Shown: in pieces, positions 18,739-27,744 of the stretch
Position numbering within the stretch: position 1 is the first letter of the stretch
Layout: each line of letters starts with the position of its first letter
DNA from: Nansenia antarctica
Taxonomy: Eukaryota; Chordata; Actinopteri; Argentiniformes; Microstomatidae
Direction: 5' to 3'
Assembly: GCA_963989245.1 (NCBI GenBank)
Contig: OZ022344.1
Span: forward strand, 9,585,539 to 9,649,538
Length of the DNA: 64,000 nt
The notes under the pieces: generated by a model
Seen by the model: only the letters and a program-made list of their open reading frames with translations
What the model was told of the DNA's origin: nothing
The model's database searches: none
Program-made: the position numbers and the translations under genes

Positions 18739-20052
18739 CCATAGCATGGCGTCTCACCACATACACATACACAGCGTACACACACATATACATATGCACC
18801 AGTGACAGCTATACAAGGACACAGCCATGCTGCTGTGAGCATGAAAAGAAAGGTTACAAGGCAAGTTATAAATTGCTTCTGCGTATTGTACATAACAACA
18901 TAGAGGGTTAATGCACTCTAGATCTTCTTGTCTATAGTTCCATCGTCAAGACAGTCTAAAAGAGCTATGTAGCTTTTTCATATTCATAGACTTCATGCAA
19001 GAGTCTTCGAGGACGGTGAATAGGACTCTATTTTCAGCCAGTGTATCTGAAATAACTGAAATGACCACTAAATTATAATACACGACAATGAGCATGCCAA
19101 GTGCCATCAGGTGCACTGAAAAATTCTGGCCTTAAAAATAGCACCCACGTTTATTTTTATGCCATTAAAACATAACCCATAAGGTTGATGCCAGGGGAGG
19201 CAGGTGGAGGTAGATCATTGAATGCATGGAATGGAATGAGCATTACCCAATGAACCTATCCTCTGATTTCTACCACCACCACCATCCTCCCCAGTATCTG
19301 AGAGAGTCTAAAGGAGTTATGGAGTTCTATCTACAGTATGGAACTTATACAGCACACTCTATCTTATCATCAACACTTGCAATAAGACTTCATGCACAAG
19401 TCACGGAGAGAGGTCAATAAATGGCAGATAACATTATGTAAATGCACTCTGCAGTCCTTCAACAGCTGATGATCATCTCTGTGTACATAACACTAATTCA
19501 CACTACAGAGCCGGGCCCAGCTGAGCTGAGCTGACCTGGTTACACTTCTACCATAGTTGCTGAAACAGTGCTGGAAGGGACAATGGGAAAGGAAAATATC
19601 CAAGCCAGCCATGTAGTGTCTAAAGCCCCGAAGTGTCGATGACTGTAATGACTAAAGGTTAACTTGTGCTTTGTCCATCGACAGAAATTACATCTCGTCT
19701 ACTCTTTAAATGTCATCTACGGGTATCACGCAGCTATGTTGCTGATGCCATCATTGATTGTCTATGACAAAGCGAGCGACACTTTGTTTTTGTCAAGTGA
19801 CGATATTAAACACATATTAAAAGGCTAAAACAGCCTTAAGCCCAATGGTGTATGGTGCTTTAGTGTCAGGTGTATTTTCTAAATGAAGGGTGTAAGCCAT
19901 GATGACCATTCTTGGTGGAGTGTGAGTAGAAGAGGCTGGTGGAGGTAGAAATCGGACGAGCTCATTGCAATGCATGGAATGGAATAAGAGATATTAAGAG
20001 ATACTCACAGATGCTTGGCCGACCTTTGACCTGGGCACATTCTCCTCTGCAT
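11820..20052 (-). CDS. SRSF protein kinase (SRPK)-like, 12 coding exons, 413 aa
   Basis: Model: complement(join(11820..12004, 12227..12319, 12435..12504, 12766..12873, 13187..13263, 13497..13665, 14130..14236, 14559..14646, 14771..14858, 15983..16091, 18222..18325, 20009..20052)). All junctions are GT/AG and keep one frame to TGA. Motifs: EYCYGGYHP before the kinase domain; glycine loop KLGWGYFSTVW (70-80); VAVK Lys94; alpha-C Glu109; IIHTDIKPEN with Asp198; ADLG with Asp255; CQYRSLEVLLG; PADIWSVACMAFEL. These are characteristic of SRPKs, which phosphorylate RS domains of SR splicing factors. SRPK1-3 carry a spacer of roughly 200 or more residues between the two kinase lobes; here it is only about 45 (206-250). 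The N-terminus is also short (about 50). The sequence best resembles SRPK3-type fish kinases, but the paralogue is not certain. The ATG at 20,052 is the first after an in-frame TAG. Confidence 0.9.
12227..12319 (-). CDS. SRPK-like exon 11
   Basis: Encodes DHLAHIMELLGNIPATIALS, then GKYSNEYFNCRG, matching the DHIAHIIELLG...GKYSREFFN block of SRPKs. The donor is GTGGGT. Confidence 0.93.
12435..12504 (-). CDS. SRPK-like exon 10
   Basis: Encodes AFELVTGDSLFEP and the following loop (TAGKTFSLEE). It follows PADIWSVACM of the previous exon without a phase change. Confidence 0.92.
12766..12873 (-). CDS. SRPK-like exon 9 (activation segment end)
   Basis: Encodes YKHFSEEIQTCQYRSLEV, then LLGLEYGLPADIWSVACM: the P+1 region and the helix-F aspartate (DIW). 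The upstream intron starts in CAGA and CA microsatellites at 12,897-13,048. Confidence 0.94.
12897..13048. repeat. CAGA and CA microsatellites in SRPK-like intron 8
   Basis: (AGAC)n at 12,897-12,962 and interrupted (CA)n at 12,983-13,048. Open frames here are low-complexity translations only. Confidence 0.9.
13187..13263 (-). CDS. SRPK-like exon 8 (metal-binding DLG)
   Basis: Encodes EKDVVRPMSLTEI and then TVKIADLGSSCWV. The aspartate of ADLG is the DFG-equivalent, residue 255. The first part is the end of the short spacer. Confidence 0.93.
13497..13665 (-). CDS. SRPK-like exon 7 (catalytic loop and short spacer)
   Basis: Encodes VLQGLDYLHTQCKIIHTDIK and PENILL, the SRPK form of the catalytic loop (HTD in place of HRD). 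About 30 spacer residues follow (EEQSHRQTSGGSTSSVFPGR and on). This is where other SRPKs have a much longer insert. Confidence 0.93.
13742..13865. repeat. Palindromic MITE, internally deleted
   Basis: CAGGGGTCTGGTGGAGG to CACCAGCCTCCCCTGG. The left inner arm is missing between CAAGCTC and CACGTGTTTG. It lies in SRPK-like intron 6. Confidence 0.82.
14130..14236 (-). CDS. SRPK-like exon 6
   Basis: Joins exon 5 through a split His codon (C|AT). Encodes VCLVLELLGPDLRCW and then the helix-D/E region ending WVKQVLTQ. It aligns by eye to MVFEVLGHHLLKW of SRPKs. Confidence 0.9.
14559..14646 (-). CDS. SRPK-like exon 5
   Basis: Encodes ASGPSARHPQSRRIVQLLDE and FKLVGVNGV, matching the VVQLIDDFKISGMNG block. 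The donor GTATCC is weak but it alone restores the family HVC word across the junction. Confidence 0.9.
14771..14858 (-). CDS. SRPK-like exon 4 (ATP-binding lysine)
   Basis: Encodes RGSRVAVKVLKSGAGFTLAG and QDELALLRC: catalytic Lys94 and the probable alpha-C Glu109. Confidence 0.93.
14979..15063. repeat. MITE left arm
   Basis: CAGGGGAGACTGGTGTAGG, GAGGACAGGCTCATTGTAAT and ATGGTATCAAACATATGTG. The right arm is absent. It lies in SRPK-like intron 3. Confidence 0.78.
15277..15695 (+). mobile_element. Solo LTR of an LTR retroelement
   Basis: A 419-bp segment starting TGTAGTGG and ending CCACAACA, which are inverse at 7 of 8 positions. It is flanked by CTAG on both sides (15,273-15,276 and 15,696-15,699), fitting a 4-bp target duplication. 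It holds a TATA-like TATATAAAT at 15,500 and AATAAA at 15,605, in the order and spacing expected of a + strand LTR. No internal retroelement sequence is present, so recombination to a solo LTR is likely. Confidence 0.65.
15826..15952. repeat. Palindromic MITE, left-truncated
   Basis: The left inner arm (TGTAATGCATGAAATGG) and the complete right arm to CACCCAGCCTCCTCTGG are present. The right end lies 30 bp from SRPK-like exon 3. Confidence 0.8.
15983..16091 (-). CDS. SRPK-like exon 3 (glycine-rich loop)
   Basis: Encodes GGYHPAQVGDTFNRRYQVLS and KLGWGYFSTVWLCQDLR, almost the SRPK signature GYHPVKIGDLFNGRY and GWGHFSTVWL. An open frame on this strand continues into repeats on both sides and is not part of the gene. 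Confidence 0.95.
16396..18210 (-). pseudogene. Decayed LINE (RT and C-terminal part), split by another LINE
   Basis: Minus-strand remains in order: HSYADDTQLYSVLPDNSHAL with the YADD catalytic motif near 18,150, LNQDKTEILVIGPK, then after the insertion ITCLDYCNSILSGL and RIDVKILLLVYKALTGTAPE (16,535-16,798), and a (TTA)n-like 3' tail at 16,396-16,420. The insertion at about 17,005-17,880 divides it. It lies in SRPK-like intron 2. Confidence 0.78.
17005..17880 (+). pseudogene. 5'-truncated LINE C-terminus with (ATTC)n tail
   Basis: 148 codons at 17,010-17,456 encode the C-terminal part of a jockey-superfamily LINE: TIKKAQQRLYILRVLRK, VESILTYGICNWFSSCT, RVVRTAQKITGAPLPS and LPSKRRYRTMAART, ending NSFYPRAIQALN. 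About 350 bp of 3' UTR follow with AATAAAG, ending in (ATTC)n at 17,807-17,872. It inserted, in the opposite direction, into an older LINE. Confidence 0.82.
18222..18325 (-). CDS. SRPK-like exon 2
   Basis: Joins exon 1 as CT|T (Leu15). Encodes GKAGTPLGLEDLTCFEQLEL and the acidic EEVQDREDPREYCYG, which matches the SRPK segment just before the kinase domain (EDPNDYC.GGYHP). The acceptor is GTTTCAG, immediately after a CA microsatellite on the + strand. Confidence 0.9.
18329..18736. repeat. Long CA/CG-interrupted microsatellite plus MITE remnant
   Basis: About 270 bp of (CA)n with CG steps (18,329-18,600), then a short MITE core (ACATGGAATGGAACACATG, TACCATTCCTCGTTCC) at 18,661-18,710, then (AC)n to 18,736. 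The long Cys-Val and His-Thr frames here are repeat translations. Confidence 0.88.
18737..19191. other. SRPK-like intron 1, no recognised feature
   Basis: No exon or repeat family recognised in this part of the intron. Confidence 0.55.
19192..19292. repeat. Palindromic MITE, short copy
   Basis: CAGGGGAGGCAGGTGGAGG to CCATCCTCCCC, with most of both inner arms deleted. Confidence 0.75.
19293..19928. other. SRPK-like intron 1, no recognised feature
   Basis: No exon, RNA gene or known repeat was recognised. Confidence 0.55.
19929..19990. repeat. MITE left arm next to exon 1 splice donor
   Basis: AGAGGCTGGTGGAGGTAGAA, GAGCTCATTGCAATGCATGG and AATGGAATAAGAG. The arm ends about 12 bp from the splice donor at 20,003-20,008. 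Confidence 0.75.
20009..20052 (-). CDS. SRPK-like exon 1 (start codon)
   Basis: Encodes MQRRMCPGQRSAKH plus two bases of Leu15; the donor is CT|GTGAGT. An in-frame TAG lies about 55 nt upstream with no other ATG between. The short N-terminus has no family motif, so the exon rests on phase, splice site and the start codon; a different first exon is possible. Confidence 0.7.
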
Positions 20053-20272
20053 GACTGAATGGGAGAGAACCTGGGTATTCTGGTTGGAACAGACTAGAAG
20101 CTGCTAGTCTGCTATGGCTGGGTATGAGGAGGTCAGTCAGGTCTAGACATGGAAACCCCCAACCCTCTAACTCTCTCTCTCTCTGTCTGTCACTATCTTT
20201 CTACTCTCACTCTCCCTCCCTCTCTTTCTCTCTTTCTGTCTGTCAATGACTGTGTCTGTCTCTGACGTTGTA
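20053..20272 (-). promoter_or_regulatory. Upstream region of the SRPK-like gene
   Basis: The promoter or 5' UTR would lie here or further right. I see no TATA box or CpG-island-like block; CT-rich DNA dominates from 20,165. Confidence 0.3.
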
Positions 20273-20285
20273 CCCCCCCCCCCCC

Positions 20286-20348
<63 letters not shown>
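20273..20348. repeat. C24 run and (TC)n
   Basis: 24 C residues at 20,273-20,296 followed by about 52 bp of (TC)n. Confidence 0.93.
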
Positions 20349-21715
<1,367 letters not shown>

Positions 21716-21931
21716 GCCTGCACTTATATAGAGCCTTATTCCAAAGCGCTTTACAATGGCCTCTCATTCACCCATTCATACACCAATGGCAGCAAGCTAC
21801 CATGGAAGGCACCAGCCCGCTCATTGGGAGCAATTTGGGGTTCAGTGTCTTGCCCAAGGACACCTCAACACGTGGCCAGCCGGGGATCGAACCCCGGCAG
21901 AACTGCCGACCTTGCTATCATTAGACACCGG
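21716..21931 (-). mobile_element. tRNA-related SINE, 5'-truncated
   Basis: On the minus strand it contains GGGGTTCGATCCCCGG, a perfect tRNA-type B box, followed by GTGTCCTTGGGCAAGACACT and AAAGCGCTTTGGAATAAGG, the body of a widespread teleost SINE. The A-box end is cut off where the LINE poly(A) begins. Confidence 0.72.
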
Positions 21932-23886
21932 CTCTTTTTTTTATTTTTTTTATCTTTTATTATAAAAATATTCTTTTAAATACAATCATAGCTATACATA
22001 TTCATACATGTTAATTTTATAGCCTTCATTGTATTCTAATTCAAATAAAATAAATTTAAAAACCAATAAATAGAACAAAACACACCCATACCATTTTGGT
22101 ATGAGATAAATCCATCTATTATTCAGTCAGTCCTTCATAACCAAAATAACCCTTTAACATAAATCAATAACAAATGAATGCAACAATAAAAAAAAAACAT
22201 CTTCAAAAATCTAAATCAAACTCCAACCCTCCATCCACCCCCACCCTTATAAACCCACAATCCCTAATAAACAACTTCTCAAAATCTTTTTGCCCTGTCT
22301 TGTGCATCAGTCCCACATTCTTCCTGACCAATCCCTCAAAGACTTTCCACACCGTTATCCACTTTCCCTCAAATCTTGCTAAATTTCTCCTCAAATAAAT
22401 TGCATACCTAGCCTGTGATAATACATAATTTAAACACCATATATTCACTCCCCTCCTCTTTCCCTCCACCCCAAACACCACCATCCTCCTCCACTCCTGC
22501 ATCCCCACCAACTCCACCCCCCAATGCTTCTTCACTAGTCCTTTCAACCTTTCTTCAAATCCCTTCATTTCTCTACATTCAAAAAGCATATGCATTAAGT
22601 TCTCATCCTGTATCCCACACACATCACACTCCCTCGAAACTGTTCTGTCTACCTGATGCAACACCACCTTAGTATAAACCCTGTTATGCCTGAGCATAAA
22701 ATCAAAATGTGTACATTCTAAACTATTATATTTTAAAAATAAATTCCTCCATATGTTCTTCACCTCTAATCCTGGGAACACCTGCCTCCACACCTTCTCT
22801 GCCGCAGGCTCCTTCACTCTGCTCTCCAACAGTGCCCAGTAGCACTCCTTCACCTTAACAGCTGAGAAGTCCCGCACTGTTTCCCCTTTCCCTAGTCTTA
22901 ACCTAGGTAACTCTGTTTGCTCCTTCCCTCTTAACTCCCTATCTAACCTACTCACCCACTCCCCTGGTATACTCTGCTTTATTTGATTATACATGCTCAC
23001 TATTTCTCCCCTTCTCATCTCCTCATCTGTTTCCCTAACAACTTGTATAATTGCCTGCTCTGATAGGAACCCTGGCACTACCTCATACCTAAAATCCCTT
23101 ACTCTAATCAGTCCTGCCCTCCAGAAACTTCAAGATTCTAACATTTTCCCCTCTTTTCTTATTCCCGGGTTCAATAAAACTGGAACATTTAGTATCTCCC
23201 CTCTCTTCTCACACTCATATCCTACCTCAGGCAAAAAAACTACCCCAGGCTTTAAACACCTCTTTATAGAATTCCGGCACCCTATCATACATCCGTGCTT
23301 TAAAGCACATCAACAACCCATAATCCCCACACCCCCCACATCTATGTACCCATTCCCTAAGTATCCTTTCCATCCATGTCCTTCCTCCCCATACAAAAAC
23401 CTTTTGACTGTTCTGACTCTCATTACCCTCATCTTTACCTCCAAATCTACCAGTTTCAACCCTCCTTTATCATAATCTGCTACTAATACATCATACGTTA
23501 TTTTAACCCCCTTTCCTCTCCACAAAAAATCTGACACTAACATCTTGGTTTCTTTTAGAACCCACTCTGGTACATTCAGTACACCTAATACATAAACATA
23601 TTTTGACATTAACAGTGCATTAACAATTACAACTTTTCCCTTCAGTTTCATGTTCCCTTGCTTCCAATAATTCAATGTTGTTCTTATTATTCAAAACCCC
23701 AGTCCATGTGTAATCAACAGCCTCCCTGTCATCCTCTCCAAGATATATCCCCAACACTTTTATCATCCCCTTTACAATTTTCAAATCAAAAACACAATTT
23801 GTATTCAATTTGTATTCACTCCTCCTATACACAACATTTCAGACTTGTCAACATTCACTTTTGCACCAGAAGACTTTCCATTTTTG
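21932..23886 (-). pseudogene. L1/Tx1-like LINE, 5'-truncated and frameshifted
   Basis: Minus-strand fragments in order: SSGAKVNVDKSEMLCIGG near 23,850, then the region at 23,620-23,832, MNYWKQGNMKLKGKVVIVNA with VSDFLWRG at 23,310-23,675, and a 291-codon C-terminal part at 22,203-23,078 with the zinc-finger-like CDVCGIQDENLMHMLFEC. Frame shifts and stops separate the pieces. The 3' end is A-rich (T-rich on the + strand near 21,932-21,960). The 5' break coincides with the start of the 28-bp array. Confidence 0.85.
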
Positions 23887-26800
23887 TGGTGAAGAGCCTC
23901 ATGGTGAAGCTCTGTGATGGAGAGCCTCCTGGTGGAGCTCTGTGATGGAAAGCCTCCTGGTGCAGCTCTGTGATTGAGAGCCTCCTGGTGGAGCTCTGTG
24001 ATGGAGGGCCTCCTGGTGCAGCTCTGTGATGGAGAGCCTCCTGGTGCTGGTGAAGCTCTGTGATGGAGAGCCTCCTGGTGAAGCTCTGGGATGGAGAGCC
24101 TCCTGGTGGAGCTCTGTGATGGAGAGCCTCCTGGTGCTGGTGAAGCTCTGTGATGGAGAGCCTCCTGGTGAAGCTCTGTGATGGAGAGCCTCCTGGTGCA
24201 GCTCTGTGATGGAGAGCCTCCTGGTGCAGCTCTGTGATGGAGAGCCTCCTGGTGCAGCTCTGTGATGGAGAGCCTCCTCGTGCTGGTGAAGCTCTGTGAT
24301 GGAGAGCCTCCTGGTGGAGCTCTGTGATGGAGAGCCTCCTGGTGGAGCTCTGTGATGGAGAGCCTCCTGGTGCAGCTCTGTGATGAAGAGCCTCATGGTG
24401 AAGCTCTGTGATGGAGAGCCTCCTGGTGGAGCTCTGTGATGGAGAGCCTCCTGGTGCAGCTCTGTGATGGAGGGCCTCCTGGTGGAGCTCTGTGATGGAG
24501 AGCCTCCTGGTGGAGCTCTGTGATGGAGAGCCTCCTGGTGAAGCTCTGTGATGGAGAGCCTCCTGGTGCTGGTGAAGCTCTGTGATGGAGAGCCTCCTGG
24601 TGGAGCTCTGTGATGGAGAGCCTCCTGGTGGAGCTCTGTGATGGAGAGCCTCCTGGTGAAGCTCTGTGATGGAGAGCCTCCTGGTGGAGCTCTGTGATGG
24701 AGTGCCTCCTGGTGGAGCTCTGTGATGGAGGGCCTCCTGGTGGAGCTCTGTGATGGAGTGCCTCCTGGTGCTGGTGAAGCTCTGTGATGGAGAGCCTCCT
24801 GGTGAAACTCTGTGATGGAGAGCCTCCTGGTGGAGCTCTGTGATGGAGAGCCTCCTGGTGGAGCTCTGTGATGGAGAGCCTCCTGGTGGAGCTCTGTGAT
24901 GGAGGGCCTCCTGGTGCAGCTCTGTGATGGAGAGCCTCCTGGTGCTGGTGAAGCTCTGTGATGGAGAGCCTGTGATGGGGAGCCTCCTGGTGGAGCTCTG
25001 TGATTGAGAGCCTCCTGGTGCTGGTGAAGCTCTGTGATGGAGAGCCTCCTGGTGGAGCTCTGTGATGGAGAGCCTCCTGGTGCAGCTCTGTGATGGAGAG
25101 CCTCCTGGTGCTGGTGAAGCTCTGTGATGGAGAGCCTCCTGGTGAAGCTCTGTGATGGAGAGCCTCCTGGTGGAACTCTGTGATGGAGAGCCTCCTGGTG
25201 GAGCTCTGTGATGGAGGGCCTCCTGGTGGAGCTCTGTGATGGAGAGCCTCCTGGTGGAGCTCTGTGATGGAGAGCCTCCTGGTGCAGCTCTGTGATGGAG
25301 AGCCTCCTGTTGCAGCTTTGTGATGGAGAGCCTCCTCGTGCTGGTGAAGCTCTGTGATGGAGAGCGTCCTGGTGGAGCTCTGTGATGGAGAGCCTCCTGG
25401 TGATGCTCTGTGATGAAGAGCCTCATGGTGAAGCTCTGTGATGGAGAGCCTCCTGGTGGAGCTCTGTGATGGAGAGCCTCCTGGTGCAGCTCTGTGATGG
25501 AGGGCCTCCTGGTGGAGCTCTGTGATGGAGAGCCTCCTGGTGGAGCTCTGTGATGGAGAGCCTCCTGGTGGAGCTCTGTGATGGAGAGTCTCCTGTTGGA
25601 GCTCTGTGATGGAGAGCCTCCTGGTGGAGCTCTGTGATGGAGGGCCTCCTGGTGCAGCTCTGTGATGGAGAGCCTCCTGGTGCTGGTGAAGCTCTGTGAT
25701 GGAGAGCCTCCTGGTGAAGCTCTGTGATGGAGAGCCTCCTGGTGGAGCTCTGTGATGGAGGGCCTCCTGGTGCAGCTCTGTGATGGAGAGCCTCCTGGTG
25801 CTGGTGAAGCTCTGTGATGGAGAGCCTCCTGGTGGAGCTCTGTGATGGAGAGCCTCCTGGTGATGCTCTGTGATGAAGAGCCTCATGGTGAAGCTCTGTG
25901 ATGGAGAGCCTCCTGGTGCAGCTCTGTGATGGAGGGCCTCCTGGTGGAGCTCTGTGATGGAGAGCCTCCTGGTGGAGCTCTGTGATGGAGAGCCTCCTGG
26001 TGGAGCTCTGTGATGGAGAGCCTCCTGTTGGAGCTCTGTGATGGAGGGCCTCCTGGTGCAGCTCTGTGATGGAGAGCCTCCTGGTGCTGGTGAAGCTCTG
26101 TGATGGAGAGCCTGTGATGGGGAGCCTCCTGGTGGAGCTCTGTGATTGAGAGCCTCCTGGTGCTGGTGAAGCTCTGTGATGGAGAGCCTCCTGGTGGAGC
26201 TCTGTGATGGAGAGCCTCCTGGTGCAGCTCTGTGATGGAGAGCCTCCTGGTGCTGGTGAAGCTCTGTGATGGAGAGCCTCCTGGTGAAGCTCTGTGATGG
26301 AGAGCCTCCTGGTGGAACTCTGTGATGGAGAGCCTCCTGGTGGAGCTCTGTGATGGAGGGCCTCCTGGTGGAGCTCTGTGATGGAGAGCCTCCTGGTGGA
26401 GCTCTGTGATGGAGAGCCTCCTGGTGCAGCTCTGTGATGGAGAGCCTCCTGTTGCAGCTTTGTGATGGAGAGCCTCCTCGTGCTGGTGAAGCTCTGTGAT
26501 GGAGAGCGTCCTGGTGGAGCTCTGTGATGGAGAGCCTCCTGGTGATGCTCTGTGATGAAGAGCCTCATGGTGAAGCTCTGTGATGGAGAGCCTCCTGGTG
26601 GAGCTCTGTGATGGAGAGCCTCCTGGTGCAGCTCTGTGATGGAGGGCCTCCTGGTGGAGCTCTGTGATGGAGAGCCTCCTGGTGGAGCTCTGTGATGGAG
26701 AGCCTCCTGGTGGAGCTCTGTGATGGAGAGTCTCCTGTTGGAGCTCTGTGATGGAGAGCCTCCTGGTGGAGCTCTGTGATGGAGGGCCTCCTGGTGCAGC

Positions 26801-27744
26801 TCTGTGATGGAGAGCCTCCTGGTGCTGGTGAAGCTCTGTGATGGAGAGCCTCCTGGTGAAGCTCTGTGATGGAGAGCCTCCTGGTGGAGCTCTGTGATGG
26901 AGGGCCTCCTGGTGCAGCTCTGTGATGGAGAGCCTCCTGGTGCTGGTGAAGCTCTGTGATGGAGAGCCTCCTGGTGGAGCTCTGTGATGGAGAGCCTCCT
27001 GGTGATGCTCTGTGATGAAGAGCCTCATGGTGAAGCTCTGTGATGGAGAGCCTCCTGGTGCAGCTCTGTGATGGAGGGCCTCCTGGTGGAGCTCTGTGAT
27101 GGAGAGCCTCCTGGTGGAGCTCTGTGATGGAGAGCCTCCTGGTGGAGCTCTGTGATGGAGAGCCTCCTGTTGGAGCTCTGTGAAGGAGAGCCTCCTGGTG
27201 CAGCTCTGTGATGGAGGGCCTCCTGGTGCTGGTGGAGCTCTGTGATGGAGAGCCTCCTGGTGGAGCTCTGTGATGGAGAGCCTCCTGGTGGAGCTCTGTG
27301 ATGGAGGGCCTCCTGGGTCAGCTCTGTGATGGAGAGCCTCCTGGTGCTGGTGGAGCTCTGTGATGGAGAGCCTCCTGGTGAAGCTCTGTGATGGAGAGCC
27401 TCCTGGTGCAGCTCTGTGATGGAGAGCCTCCTGGTGCTGGTGGAGCTCTGTGATGGAGAGCCTCCTGGTGCAGCTCTGTGATGGAGAGCATCCTGGTGCT
27501 GGTGAAGCTCTGTGACGGAGAGCCTCCTGGTGGAGCTCTGTGATGGAGAGCCTCCTGGTGGAGCTCTGTGATGGAGAGCCTCCTGGTGGAGCTCTGTGAT
27601 GGAGAGCCTCCTGGTGCAGCTCTGTGATGGAGGGCCTCCTGGTGCAGCTCTGTGATGGAGAGCCTCCTGGTGCTGGTGGAGCTCTGTGATGGAGAGCCTC
27701 CTGGTGGAGCTCTGTGATGGAGAGCCTCCTGGTGGAGCTCTGTG
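23887..27744. repeat. 28-bp megasatellite, left block
   Basis: Tandem units of 28 bp that open TGATGGAGAG and close CCTCCTGGTGGAGCTCTG. Variants carry A or C in place of the second G of GTGGAGCTC, or a 6-bp CTGGTG insertion that makes a 34-bp unit. About 3.86 kb, or roughly 130 units. The first units carry GAAGAGCCTCATGG. A 1,142-bp higher-order duplication covers about 24,870-27,150. The minus-strand reading frames across it are by-products of the stop-free unit. Confidence 0.97.
24870..27150. repeat. 1,142-bp higher-order tandem duplication
   Basis: Rare variants recur exactly 1,142 bp apart: CCTGTGATGGGGAGC at 24,969 and 26,111; TTGCAGCTTTG at 25,310 and 26,452; the GATGAAGAGCCTCATGG cluster at about 25,411 and 26,553, and at about 25,871 and 27,013. 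Boundaries are approximate. Confidence 0.9.

Noticed and set aside
17956..18893. Long Cys-Val or His-Thr open frames over the CA microsatellite
   Set aside because: Low-complexity translation of (CA)n. Only the 104-bp exon at 18,222-18,325 within one of them is real coding sequence.
21900..21935. A tRNA gene, suggested by a perfect B-box word nearby
   Set aside because: No complete A box or cloverleaf; the body after it is that of a SINE.
22174..23475. Pro/Ser/Thr-rich plus-strand frames
   Set aside because: Shadows of the minus-strand L1/Tx1-like LINE.
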